From Theocolax elegans (Eukaryota > Arthropoda > Insecta > Hymenoptera > Cerocephalidae): a stretch of DNA of 64,000 nt. The stretch spans positions 50,652,029 through 50,716,028 of the forward strand of contig CM047431.1 in NCBI GenBank assembly GCA_026168455.1, in the 5' to 3' direction. Below, one piece after another: positions 47,748 through 60,818 of the stretch. Under the pieces are notes generated by a model that had not been told where the DNA came from, did no database searches, and saw only the letters and a list, made by a program, of their open reading frames with translations. The translations under genes were made by a program, and so were the position numbers. How positions within the stretch are numbered: the stretch's first letter is position 1; each line of letters opens with the position of its first letter.

Positions 47748-50700
47748 GTACAAGTCAAGTTTTCGATCTCTGTCAATAAAAACGTGGTTTGTATATCATG
47801 TTGATGGTTGGATTCATAATTTTGAGAAAGAGCATAGTTTTTCAAAAAGTAATGAATATTTTTTTTTTCTTGAAACTTGGCACATTATTAGATTATTGAC
47901 AATCGGAAAGCAATCGACTCCTATTTATACGCATACCGTTGAAACTTATTTATTAATCAATTGAGTTTTCAGAGGTATAGAAATTGAGACAAGGATTAAA
48001 AACTTTTATTGAAAAAAATGTCAATGAATTCAAAAAAATAATTTTTCGAAATAAAGAATTGTCGAAAAATATTTAAATTAAATAATGGATACCGTATTTA
48101 TTACTGACAACCTTATACTGAAAAATGAAACTAATCTTTTTAGTCGAGATGTTTAAAATTAGGTAATTTAAATAGCTAATAATCATTTCATTCAATATAT
48201 CTAAAAATGGTTTAGCTTATTTTAAACTAACGTATTAATATATAAAACGTACATGTAGACTTAAAATATTTATAACAATAATACTTATTAATAATTAAAC
48301 ATTTTTTTTGTTACGATATCAATGAATTGAATCAATGAAGTTATTCATTCATTACAAATACCTAAATATAATCATATTAAAAATTAAAGCGATTTATTTA
48401 TATGGATATCTTTTTTTTTTAAAAAAATTGGTAGCAAAGGACTAGTTATAAATAAATGAGTTATTTTTAACTTCAAACAATAAAAAATAGATAAATTTGT
48501 AATTAACTGATTTTGTCAACGTTAGCTAATAGTTGCCTAAAAATCAGTTATGACTATGTATACTTGTGTACAACCGAAAAGCACGGCAATATTCCTACGC
48601 TGTTTGCGTACGATTACGAAGAAATTATTTTATCGCATTCGGAAAAATTTGCATATGAATGTCATCGGCAATCGCACTAGGTAGAATAATTAAATGGGTA
48701 TAATTTAAAATTGGATCGTTCGAGAGAGTGGGGTTGTCTCAAATAAATTTTTCGTCGGCAAGTCCATTATACGCGTACAGGTGATACACGTGTAAGTCGA
48801 AGGAAAAAATTGCCAGCACGTAAAAAGCGTAAATCAAGGGGTGTTTGAGTGACTTAACTTCGTTAAAACGTAGTCGTAATAAAAGAAGGTATTATTTTAA
48901 CTTTCTTTCTCTCTCTCTCTTCTTTTTTTCTCTTCACAGCGAGAGAGATAATCAGTATATATATATATATATAGTCTAGTCGTAAAAAAAGTAAAAATAA
49001 AAGCACTATAAATAATATTTTGTACGATAGATCTGTAAATATGGACGGTAGCGATGTAATCGTACGTGGTGTATATACAATGAATATCAATTATTTTAAT
49101 GTACCTGTATACACGCGGTTTAGGATTATTCGATAAGTATAATGGATCAGATTGCCGTTTACAGTTTTGGTCAAACGATTCAATTTGTGTTTAAATTATA
49201 CAAGGTAATTAAAAAAAAAGACAATTGGCAACGTTACGCACATCAATTCACAGACGAAAACGAGTCCGGCGCACCGCGCGGATTATCAGAGACAAAAGAA
49301 GGACAACCCTCTCTCTCTCTCTATCTCTCGTATATATAACCGCTCGCAACGTATAAAAGATTTCGGTTGTTTTACGAGGACGAAAATTATATTCGTTGCG
49401 GGAGGGAGGAGAAAAAACAAAGGTAAACGCTTGTTTAATGAGCGCGCCCGAAAGAACGTGTATGTATGTATGTATATATATACATAATCTGGAACGAAAA
49501 CTGCCCTCGTAAAGCTTCGCTCGAATGTGAAACTTTATTTTAATGACGGACGAGCGAAAAATTATTACGCTCGTTTTTCTTTTTAAACTTTGCGCTCTTT
49601 CCCTCCTAAATCTGACGTTTTTATTTATATCTATATATACCTATATACGTATACGTATTGTTTCATTTCGTTACATTTATTTATTTATTTACTTTGTCAC
49701 TTTTCGAATTACGGCTTCCCGGACTTTGGCGCCATTATTTTACGTTTTGAGGTTAAGAATAGCTGTTTCACTGATGCGATCAACAAATTTTCTTTTTTTT
49801 TTTTTCTTACTAAAACAATATCCGTTTAATTTTCAACTAGAGAGATTTTGCGGCCCGTTATTTTCATAATTATATACAAATGGTTAGATTGAACATCTAA
49901 TATTTTAAATAACAGTTTAATTCTATATATATAGTATTGAAATCGTATTTCCATTTACATACTGTCTCGGATATTGTATTAAGTAATGGAATGGCCGGAA
50001 AATGTGCCAAATTTTGGTGTTCCAATCAGACGTATCCTATACATTGGAATGAAATTCAAATTTTGTTGTTTCCAGCATTCCCAAGCTTGTATTTTAATAA
50101 ATTTGAACCTATGACCTCGAAAAATTTGTTGCATATTACACGCGGAACAAAAGTTTACAATTATGTAGTAAAATGTAATAATAATAATAACGATAATGAT
50201 AACAATGATAATAATGATAATATTGATAATAATAAAATAATAATAATAATGTTGATAATGATAACAATAATAATAGTGAAATAATAATAATAATAATAAT
50301 AATAATTAAATAATGATAATAATGATAATAATACCTTATAATTGTTATTGTAGTAATGTAAACATTCAGATTAATTAAATGTTTTGTTGCGTACGTGGGA
50401 CGAAAATGTTGTAAATAAATACCGATACATAACCTCGATAACATAAGTTACATATATGCATTGTCTTCGTCACTATAGGCATACATATACGGAAATCGAT
50501 GTCAGTTGCAATAACGATCATCGTATTGATATCGATGATGTAACAATATCAATTGTATTAGAATACGCATTGCTATGCATACTGTACATGCGGTACACGG
50601 AGATAATTTCCGTAAAAAATTGATAATGATGAAATTTACCATTTAGAGTTAAATACAATTCTAATTTTGCCATTAATTGGGTATTTATTGGGTATTTTTA

Positions 50701-51210
50701 TGACACTTGGCCATTTTTTGGCTTGAAAAAAAAAAACGAAACGTTACATTTATGGTTAGATTTCTACTAGGGTAATAAACCTAAAAATTTATCAACTTGT
50801 AAATTATATATAAGTAACAAATGTGATGATAACTTTCGGACAAGTATTATTAATTACTTCCAAGTTATATTTTTGCCAAAATGTTCCAGGTTTACACGAT
50901 AATTTTTTAACAAGATAATTTTGTTTCTGGTGATTTCCGTTGATCTCTGATCGAAACTCTGTTTGCTACAAGAACAACTGCAGGAATATTATTGTCAATG
51001 ATAGTATTTTTCGTCGCAAGGTGTACATTTGGTATTTTATACTAGTAAAATTCGCTTACCAAAAAATATTTTTTTATTCCCAATAGTTATGCGTAAATTG
51101 AACCGAAAGTTATACTGCTTATAACTACTTCTGATTCAAATTCGTACCTACACGTTAGGAATTTGGTTTTAAATATAATTTCGTGTAGGTAATGATATAC
51201 ACACACACAC
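47748..51210. other. AT-rich stretch with trinucleotide microsatellite, no gene
   Basis: No credible gene. Contents: CT tract (about 48903-48932), short TA tracts, and an (AAT)/(GATAAT) microsatellite at about 50176-50335. Open frames at 49142-49339 and 49937-50284 are not convincing; the second ends in an Asn/Asp run from the microsatellite. Confidence 0.45.
50176..50335. repeat. (AAT)n/(GATAAT)n microsatellite
   Basis: About 160 bp of compound AAT and GATAAT repeats with scattered interruptions (AACAATGATAATAATGATAA and the like). It produces spurious Asn- and Tyr/His-rich reading frames on the two strands. Confidence 0.9.
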
Positions 51211-53006
51211 AAATTTCGCGGGCATTCGTTAATTTTTCCAACTTTTGCATTTCCAAGTTGGTTGCGTAGTAAATAAATTTTATTCACAATATAAGGAAAC
51301 ACACACACACACACACTCGTACCCAGTTATATATAAATATATGCAAACAAGTACGTTGCATACGTACAAAAGTTGGAAAAATTAATGAATCGCCGGGAAC
51401 ACGAAATAAATAATAGAAAAATAAAAGAAAAAAAAATATGTATATATATACACACGTATATAGGGGTAGTGGTAAGCAGTAGCGATAACCGTGCCGGGAG
51501 TCATTTACGCGCTTTGGCATCCAGTGAACATCATGACCCAGTTATAGACGACGCATACATATAACGACGACTCGATGTCGTCTGTCGGGACGTCATAAAC
51601 TTGAGGGAGAGAGAGAGAGAGAGAGAGTGACGCGCAAGCGCAGGGATGTACACGCTCACACACACCTGTGCAACACACCCGTAAATTTCTCACTGATGAT
51701 AACACGCGTGCTAATGACGCCGGCCTTTGGAAATATCGAACCTTCCCTTCTTCTTCTTCTTTTCCCTTTTCTTTGCGATTACTGTTACGTATACTATTCA
51801 TTCCCTCATTTCATTTCATTTCATTTGTACCTTTGGTATTTCGTTATATTTTAACGACATTTCGTTTATATAGACTGTCTTTTTTTTTAATCTAAGGAAG
51901 GACAGGATTTCCTTGTTTCTATTTTTAAATTCGAATCGCCGAGTGGAAACGAAAATTACGCGCGTATTCGCCTATACTTAACAAAAGGAAATCTTGTCCT
52001 TCGTGGAGATATGTGTATATATATGTATACACGCGTGAAACTTGCAAGCTGAAAAAGAAAACCTTGAACCTTAGAAAAAGAATTCCTCTGCGTTATTTCA
52101 TTTAAATATTCCCTTTCTCAAACGTGTATGCTTTTACAGGACGGGAATTCATAATGGAAAATGTCGACTCCTTGTTAATATATAATATACACGCACACAC
52201 ACACACACGTATACTTTCATAAATGGATTATGAATATGTATAGAATATATATACTGTTACTCTTAATATGTCTCTTCTTACACTCGTTCTGTACAATATT
52301 TATATACGCAAGTTGTAAAAATCATTGCTTCTTTACGTTATTATTATTGATAAATCTCGAATGGTCAATTGATAACACAACCTTAAAATTTATTCATTTT
52401 TACTAATCGATATATATATGTATACACGCGTGAAACTTGCAAGCTGAAAAAGAAAACCTTGAACCTTAGAAAAAGAATTCCTCTGCGTTATTTCATTTAA
52501 ATATTCCCTTTCTCAAACGTGTATGCTTTTACAGGACGGGAATTCATAATGGAAAATGTCGACTCCTTGTTAATATATAATATACACGCACACACACACA
52601 CACGTATACTTTCATAAATGGATTATGAATATGTATAGAATATATATACTGTTACTCTTAATATGTCTCTTCTTACACTCGTTCGTACAATATTTATATA
52701 CGCAAGTTGTAAAAATCATTGCTTCTTTACGTTATTATTATTGATAAATCTCGAATGGTCAATTGATAACACAACCTTAAAATTTATTCATTTTTACTAA
52801 TCGATATATATATGTATACACGCGTGAAACTTGCAAGCTGAAAAAGAAAACCTTGAACCTTAGAAAAAGAATTCCTCTGCGTTATTTCATTTAAATATTC
52901 CCTTTCTCAAACGTGTATGCTTTTACAGGACGGGAATTCATAATGGAAAATGTCGACTCCTTGTTAATATATATATACACGCACACACACACACACATAC
53001 ACACAC
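51211..53006. repeat. Tandem duplication D, copy 1 (about 1.8 kb) with three 395-bp sub-units
   Basis: Recurs from 53007 (offset 1796 at AAATTTCGCGGGCATTCG). It starts next to a (CA)n tract (51198-51210) and ends in another (about 52981-53006). Its right part is a minisatellite: TATACACGCGTGAAACTTGC opens units at 52026, 52421 and 52815, about 395 bp each, the third truncated at the CA tract. No gene. Confidence 0.88.
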
Positions 53007-54215
53007 AAATTTCGCGGGCATTCGTTAATTTTTCCAACTTTTGCATTTCCAAGTTGGTTGCGTAGTAAATAAATTTTATTCACAATATAAGGAAACACAC
53101 ACACACACACTCGTACCCAGTTATATATAAATATATGCAAACAAGTACGTTGCATACGTACAAAAGTTGGAAAAATTAATGAATCGCCGGGAACACGAAA
53201 TAAATAATAGAAAAATAAAAGAAAAAAAATATGTATATATATACACACGTATATAGGGGTAGTGGTAAGCAGTAGCGATAACCGTGCCGGGAGTCATTTA
53301 CGCGCTTTGGCATCCAGTGAACATCATGACCCAGTTATAGACGACGCATACATATAACGACGACTCGATGTCGTCTGTCGGGACGTCATAAACTTGAGGG
53401 AGAGAGAGAGAGAGAGAGTGACGCGCAAGCGCAGGGATGTACACGCTCACACACACCTGTGCAACACACCCGTAAATTTCTCACTGATGATAACACGCGT
53501 GCTAATGACGCCGGCCTTTGGAAATATCGAACCTTCCCTTCTTCTTCTTTTCCCTTTTCTTTGCGATTACTGTTACGTATACTATTCATTCCCTCATTTC
53601 ATTTCATTTGTACCTTTGGTATTTCGTTATATTTTAACGACATTTCGTTTATATAGACTGTCTTTTTTTTTAATCTAAGGAAGGACAGGATTTCCTTGTT
53701 TCTATTTTTAAATTCGAATCGCCGAGTGGAAACGAAAATTACGCGCGTATTCGCCTATACTTAACAAAAGGAAATCTTGTCCTTCGTGGAGATATGTGTA
53801 TATATATGTATACACGCGTGAAACTTGCAAGCTGAAAAAGAAAACCTTGAACCTTAGAAAAAGAATTCCTCTGCGTTATTTCATTTAAATATTCCCTTTC
53901 TCAAACGTGTATGCTTTTACAGGACGGGAATTCATAATGGAAAATGTCGACTCCTTGTTAATATATAATATATACACGCACACACACACACACACACACA
54001 CACGTATACTTTCATAAATGGATTATGAATATGTATAGAAATATATATACTGTTACTCTTGAATATGTCTCTTCTTACACTCGTTCCGTACAATATTTAT
54101 ATATACGCAAGTTGTAAAAATCATTGCTTCTTTCACGTTATTATTATTGATAAATCACGAATTGTCAATTGATAACACAACCTTAAAATTTATTCATTTT
54201 TACTAATCGATATAT
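53007..54215. repeat. Tandem duplication D, copy 2 with one 395-bp sub-unit
   Basis: Second copy of the 51211 unit, containing only one 395-bp sub-unit (53809 to about 54215) and a longer CA tract (53977-54003). It diverges from copy 1 after TACTAATCGATATATATATG. The different number of sub-units shows expansion or contraction after, or during, the larger duplication. Confidence 0.88.
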
Positions 54216-57200
54216 ATATGTATACTATCGTGTGTCTTGCTTGACGCCGAGGAGAGCCATTTTTTTTATACGTGTGTACGGTGTATAATTATCGCGTTCA
54301 CGCGTACCGGACACGCAAATTTATGCCTTTTAATTTTTTAATTTGTACGTTACGCCTTTTTTTTCTTTAATGTAGGTTACGGTCGACAATTCTTTAATTT
54401 GAAGTATATATAATGGATTTCATAAATTAACATTTTCAGTATATACCATAAATTTTCTTATTTTATTTACTTTTTTTTTCATGAAACGTCAAGTTTAATT
54501 AGTGATTTTTATCATTTTTGTACGTAGCATCGATCCGTTTATTCCGCGTGTACATCATCGATAATATATATGTGTACACGGTAGTAATAAAATATACGCC
54601 TCGGATGTGTGTAACGAGGATCCGAGGGATTACTTAAATTTACGATCGTTAATTGCATAATTTTTACGACAATGTTTAACTCAACGAAGTGGAAAGCGCA
54701 ACGGAAAAAAAGTGGTATTGAAGGCTTATAAGTAAAAAGAAAAAATGTTTTTTTCTTCTATATACGAGAATGATATAAAAACGGGCGTTCGATCCACTCG
54801 GTTTTAGAAATGCACGCTAAAGGCATCACGGGAAAAGTCATACACACGCACGTGTATATATATGTGTAACCCTCGAATGGAAGGAAAAAAAAGGAAAAAC
54901 GGATCGATTCGGGGGAGCCTCGAGGCTCCAAAAGTGCAAAGGAAGGAGGGTTGGATAAAAGGTACCGCGCTTCTACACTCGCTTCCCTCCCCCCACCGTT
55001 TTATGAGCTTTCGAGTACACGGAATTTTTCAAACGTGTATCTACACACATTTTCCTCGATTTTGATTTTTTAAAAACGTTTAACATTCCGTAATCGCATA
55101 TATTTTATATTTTTTGTCGTGTAATTGTCGTCTAAATAAATTTGAATGAATCTATATATAGAAAGTATTAATTTTGAATATAAATGTGTTATTATTGTAG
55201 GAATGTAGTTGAACTATCTTATCATTTATTTAATGGTATATTAAAAAGATGTTGCTTACGTACATAATTTCGCGAAAAACCAAAATAACTGGCATGCGAC
55301 ATATTACGGCATTATAAATGTGTAAGTCGCAAAATAAACGTGAATACAACGGTGAAATAAGAAAATATATTTTAAATTATGAAACACATTTTTTTTTGCT
55401 TTTTATAAATTCAAACGTATACAGAGATATACGTAATAGAAAATAAGTAGTTTTCGTAAATAAACACCGAGATAAAAATAGCATATATTTTTAAAAAATA
55501 TAAGTATAATACAGTATTGCATAATTGATGATTTATATATACATTAATTCTTCTTCTAATACGTAAACCGTAGAAAGAAAATTATTTATTTAGTTACACA
55601 TTTTAATTTACTTTTCAAATTATCAAATGTACTATATATATTACATTTGATAGCAATATGAGATGGGATAAATATATATATAGTATCCGATAAATATAAC
55701 CAAATATTTGTTTTTTGTGTGTTTATAACCTAAGTAAAATAATAATGCGAATAAAAACTTTCATGATGGTTTATTACACTTTTTTTTAATAGTATTATCA
55801 AATATAATATAATTGCATGGGGATGAAGAGCATGTCAAAATAACATACAATTTCTACAACAAATGCAGATAAAATTATTCATAAAAATAACTTTCTCATA
55901 CAATGTTCAAGTATAGGTCGATTATTTATTACGGAATATACTGTATACCATTATAAAGAGCTATCTGAAAAATAATGAATAAAAGTATTCAAATTCCAAA
56001 AATCCATAAAACAATTAATAATAAGAATAATTATATTGTTGTTATAAAGCATTTCCACAAATTACCAAATAAATTAATAATATATTGTGTAATTAAAAAA
56101 AAGTTAAATAAAGAAAAATAATAAAAAAGTGGTTCTAACTGTACTTATTTGAAAATTAATCTAAAAAATTATATAATGTTCTAATAAAAGAAAATTTTTA
56201 TTGTAAAATAAATTTATACTCTTTAAAATAGGAACTATACTAACTATATACTTTTGTGTAAAAGCTTAAATGACCATATCTTTAAATATTAGTTGTAGTA
56301 ATTATAGTATATAAAATATACCAGATCGTCCTCATATGCTTTTGGTATGTTTTTGCGATATTGCAGTAGTGGAGAAACTCACCTATAATAATTACTATTA
56401 TTCAAATATAAATATAATCTGATCAAATAAATAGAAAAAAATATTATTCGTTACGAAGTACAGATCGATATTAAGATGATTTCAATTATAAGTTAAACAT
56501 TTATAAATAAATTAATGTACAAACATATTTCACTTAATTCTAATAAAATGATATGACAGATAATTTTAAAAATATTCCAAACTTTTTTTCTTTTATTTTA
56601 TTTTCATAAAAACAGTCGCAAACTTGTAAAGTAAATAATACGATGTGAAAATTTTAAAAAATTTTTTATTCTCAAGAATATGGTTTAGTAAATGTAGAAA
56701 AGTATGAAAATTTAAATTCAAGTGTTAAATTTAAATAAAATTAAAGTATCATTTAAGAAACTTGTCGTGAAATTCAACATATGCGTATATAAGCAAATTT
56801 AGTTGAACAGTTAATTGTTGAAATTTCGTAAACGTACATGACAAAGTAACGCCAGAATGTGAAAATTATTCAAACTAGCACACGTTGTATTTAAATATGC
56901 AGATCTTATTATTCAAATATGATTAAATGTCATTTAAATATTTGAATTTTATTTAGAAACTTCGAAATATTATTTAATAATTATATTTAATAAATATATA
57001 TGATTTGGCAATTAAAATTTAAAAATATTAAAAATGAACGTCTCTTCATATTCATATTAATAATATTCGAATTTCATTCTGTTTTTCAATTTAACATTTC
57101 GCTACAAAAATTTTTTTACAAATTTTTTTGATAAAAAATGAATTATACTTTTGTGATGATGAGATTATTAGATAGTGTGAGTGTGAGTATACATACGTTA

Positions 57201-58853
57201 AAATGGCAGTATTTTCAAAGTTGATGTGAAATTGAAAATCATAAAATCATGATGATGTAAATGTTGATACCGTTCTTCAAAATAATCAAAATAATCATTT
57301 AAAATTATGAATTAGTTTAATTTCACACCCGCAAAAAATAACTTATCAAATCAAGAAGCAAAGCTTTTTTTATCTTCTGAAACATCTACAGTCTCACCCA
57401 ATTCAATTAATCAAATAATTAATTTAAAAATTGTGAAATCTACTAATATTTAAAATTTAAACATACCTTGTTTTATAAATAATTAGATTTTGCAATTTTG
57501 ACATTAATTGTTTAAAATTAGAATTTGTTGAACCTGCAGATAAACATATCACGAGAAAAATAGATGCTTACTGCATTTAAATCGAAATTTTTTTTTAAAA
57601 ATTCATGAGTTTAAATGATTAATTTGATTAAAGACAGTATCAACGTTTGCAGCTTCGCAATAATTTTTTATTTTAAAATACTGCTATCATCGAATATATT
57701 TGGTAAAGTTATCACATAACAGCCAGAAATAGAAACAGTGTTTTAAACAAAATCTACATCTTGGGAAATAACTACCTTTAGAAGATGTCGAACACGATCA
57801 ATAATTCAAATTTTTTGAATTTAAAATTATTTAGTAATATACATTAAAAAAATTAATATTTTATAGAAAAATTTGAACAAAACTATACACTTTGCTACGA
57901 TACGATCTATAATTATGCAAAATTTATAGGTAATCGATGTATTAAATAACGAGAACATAATATTGTTTTAAGAATTTAAAAACAATCTTGCAAACTACTC
58001 AACCAATCACCTTGAAATAAATCATGTTCAATCATCGACTTTAACGTAAGGCAACGTTCTCGTAGATTTACTAAATATTTTCTATAAAATATTAATTACA
58101 ATTTTGATAAAACTAATACTTTCCATTTTATCCCCGGAAAGTTTGAATTATTCATTGCGGGTTTGACATCTCGAACATAAGAAATGTTATGGATAAAAAA
58201 AAAAGAAGAAAATATAATAATTACTTCTCGTGCAACGGTGAATAAAACACGAAATATTTTTTTGGAACGTATGAAGACGGGTTGGTGATACCCGAAAGAC
58301 AAAAAATCGGGAGCATTTAGTCCGAAGAATAGGAAAAAAATGGGGATAATAGTAAAGGGATAAGTAAACACGGGGAGGGAGGTGGAAAACCCGAGTAGAA
58401 TTAATCGCGAGTGCTCGATGTAGGTTGGTGAAGAGGGGTCAAACCTAGAAAACGAGGTCGCGAAACGGGTGGTAAAAGTTTGGTGGCAGGTTTCAAGGTG
58501 AACGTGCTCTCGTACCACCTTTCTTCCCTGGTAATAATCTTCTTCCCCTCCACGTATCCGTTCGTCATCCATCATCACGCGACTCATCCACCAAGCGGTT
58601 TTCGGCGTTACGAGGGCGTATACATATATTCGCGATTCTCGCTAGTTTTGCACTTTCTTTTTTCTTTTCTCCATCGAAAAATTAGGGAAACGTCGAGGGA
58701 AGGAGAGCGGGGTTGTATATCATTTTGAAGTTGGCTACGTAAGGTGGTTGCCAAAGTTGAATGCAACTTTTTATAGGTTAGCTGGTGTCCGACTTTTTTG
58801 CCGCGATCACTTTATGTTTCCTTTTTTACTCCGTATACGAGAGTATAGTGCGA
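54216..58853. other. AT-rich stretch, no gene
   Basis: No coding region, RNA gene or element recognised. A GC-richer patch lies at about 58340-58600; the open frame across it (58096-58587, minus) has no recognisable motif or family resemblance. The rest is AT-rich with short A/T tracts. Confidence 0.4.
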
Positions 58854-59337
58854 CGAAACTTTCCTTTCTTTTTTTTCATTCGACGTCTCTCGCAAATAAA
58901 TATTTAGTCGAATTTTCTAAAATTTATGATCGTTCGTAGAGAGATTCGGAATAGCGTTTGCATATCCCGTAAGTAGGGATTTCCCTATTGCGTTTGGCGA
59001 AATCCTTTCTTTAGCGTATACAGTTTTATGCGATAATATTTGATTTTCGACAAATTGATACGCAAATTTTTTTATTTTTATCCCAAACAATTTTAGAGTT
59101 GTATATATTATTTTATACATTTTTTTTACGTAAGCCTGGTTTATTATTTAAACAATATCATTTATTACGAATAATTATATATATATATATATATATTTAT
59201 TACAATTATAATTTATTAAAATTACAATTACAATTATAATTTTCATTTTTAACATGAAAATTGCAATTATATAAAAGTTAATCGTGTTAAAAAATGCTAC
59301 TCCGTATGTTATAAACTTTTACAGTTTAAGTATATTC
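58854..59337. repeat. Tandem duplication E, copy 1 (483 bp)
   Basis: CGAAACTTTCCTTTCTTTTT opens this unit and again at 59337. It includes TTCGACGTCTCTCGCAAATA, a TA tract (59178-59196) and ends TTTAAGTATATTCG. The same end is found at 60806-60818, after the inserted palindrome, so the second copy is interrupted. Confidence 0.92.
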
Positions 59338-60818
59338 GAAACTTTCCTTTCTTTTTTTTCATTCGACGTCTCTCGCAAATAAATATTTAGTCGAATTTTC
59401 TAAAATTTATGATCGTTCGTAGAGAGATTCGGAATAGCGTTTGCATATCCCGTAAGTAGGGATTTCCCTATTGCGTTTGGCGAAATCCTTTCTTTAGCGT
59501 ATACAGTTTTATGCGATAATATTTGATTTTCGACAAATTGATACGCAAATTTTTTTATTTTTATCCCAAACAATTTTAGAGTTGTATATATTTATTTTAT
59601 ACATTTTTTTTTACGTAAGCCTGGTTTATTATTTAAACAATATCATTATTACGAATAATTATTAATATATGGGGTATTCCACGTGAAGTGGTCCGACCAA
59701 AATTTTAAAATGCACCATATTTTGGGTACATTTTGCAAATGTTTTTCAGAATACAGAAAAAAATTTTAGGTACTGGAATCTATTTGCTCAAAAGTTATTC
59801 TAAACCTCAAAAAGTGAACTTTTTCATATTTTTTTCAACACCAGCTGGGTTTACCGCTATATAACTCAAAATCTATCAACTTTTACTATAGAACATTATA
59901 TGTAACATTAGTTGCTAATTATATCTAGAATTTATTCTTCTGGGTTAGAATTTCTAATCTCAAGGTCAATGTTACATAAACTACATGTCAATATTCAACT
60001 TGAAAAAAGTGCAAGTGCGCCACCTTTGATTTTTTCATCCAAAAGTCTAAAAGAACGCTTGGAGCAATACCTTTCAAATGGTCTGCAGCATTTTTATGGC
60101 CTCCAATTCTGTAAAAAGTTATGACAATTTAAAGAAACACGAAATTTTTTTAAAAATTTAAATGGGAATTACCATGTTAATTTTTGTGAATTTTTGTCTT
60201 TCTTTAAATTGTCATAACTTTTTATAGAATTGGAGGCCATAAAATGCTACAGATCATTTGAAAGGTATTGCTCCAAGCTTTCTTTTAGACTTTTGGATGA
60301 AAAATCAAAGGTGGCGCACTTGCACTTATTTTAAGTTGAATATTGACATGTACTTTATGTAACATTGACCTTGAGATTAGAAATTCTAACCCAGAAGAAT
60401 AAATTCTAGATATAATTAGCAACGAATGTTACATATAATGTATATAGTAAAAGTTGATAGATTTTGAGTTATATAGCGGTAAACCCAGCTGGTGTTGAAA
60501 AAAATATAGAAAAATTCACTTTTTGAGGTTAGAATAACTTTTGAGCAAATAGATTCCAGTACCTAAAATTTTTTTCTGTATTCTGAAAAACATTTACAAA
60601 GTGTACCCAAAATTTGGTGCATTTTAAAATTTTGATCGGACCACTTCACGTGATATATATATATATATATATATATTTATTACAATTATAATTTATTAAA
60701 ATTACAATTACAATTATAATTTTCATTTTTAACATGAAAATTGCAATTATATAAAAGTTAATCGTGTTAAAAAATGCTACTCCGTATGTTATAAACTTTT
60801 ACAGTTTAAGTATATTCG
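59338..60818. repeat. Tandem duplication E, copy 2, interrupted by a foldback element
   Basis: Bases 59338-59670 and 60653-60818 together equal copy 1 almost exactly. Between them sits the 973-bp palindrome at 59680-60652, within the TA tract of the unit. Copy 1 is uninterrupted, so the duplication is older than the insertion, or the insertion hit only one copy. Confidence 0.9.
59680..60652. mobile_element. 973-bp foldback element, two arms of about 470 bp
   Basis: The left arm begins CACGTGAAGTGGTCCGACC and the right arm ends GGTCCGA-type sequence in inverse form (TCGGACCACTTCACGTG, 60636-60652). The arms (about 59680-60150 and 60185-60652) are near-identical in inverse orientation. Shared landmarks are ACCAGCTGGGTTTACCGC, GGCGCACTTGCAC and CAATTTAAAG. 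A loop of about 35 nt lies near 60166. No protein can be supported. Left of the arm is GGGGTATTC, which the right side lacks; TA repeats flank both sides, so the target duplication cannot be read. The form suits a non-autonomous foldback/MITE; transcription would yield a long double-stranded RNA. Confidence 0.85.

Noticed and set aside
49937..50284. 115-residue frame ending in an Asn/Asp run
   Set aside because: The second half is the AAT/GATAAT microsatellite, the first half has no recognisable family, and no splice-supported gene context exists.
52026..54215. Regularly spaced direct repeats as a CRISPR-like array
   Set aside because: Units are about 395 bp without short-repeat/spacer structure, and the genome is eukaryotic. 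It is a minisatellite.
58096..58587. 163-residue open frame on the minus strand
   Set aside because: The longest frame in this region, but without motif, family resemblance or clear gene structure; composition is compatible with chance in a GC-richer patch.
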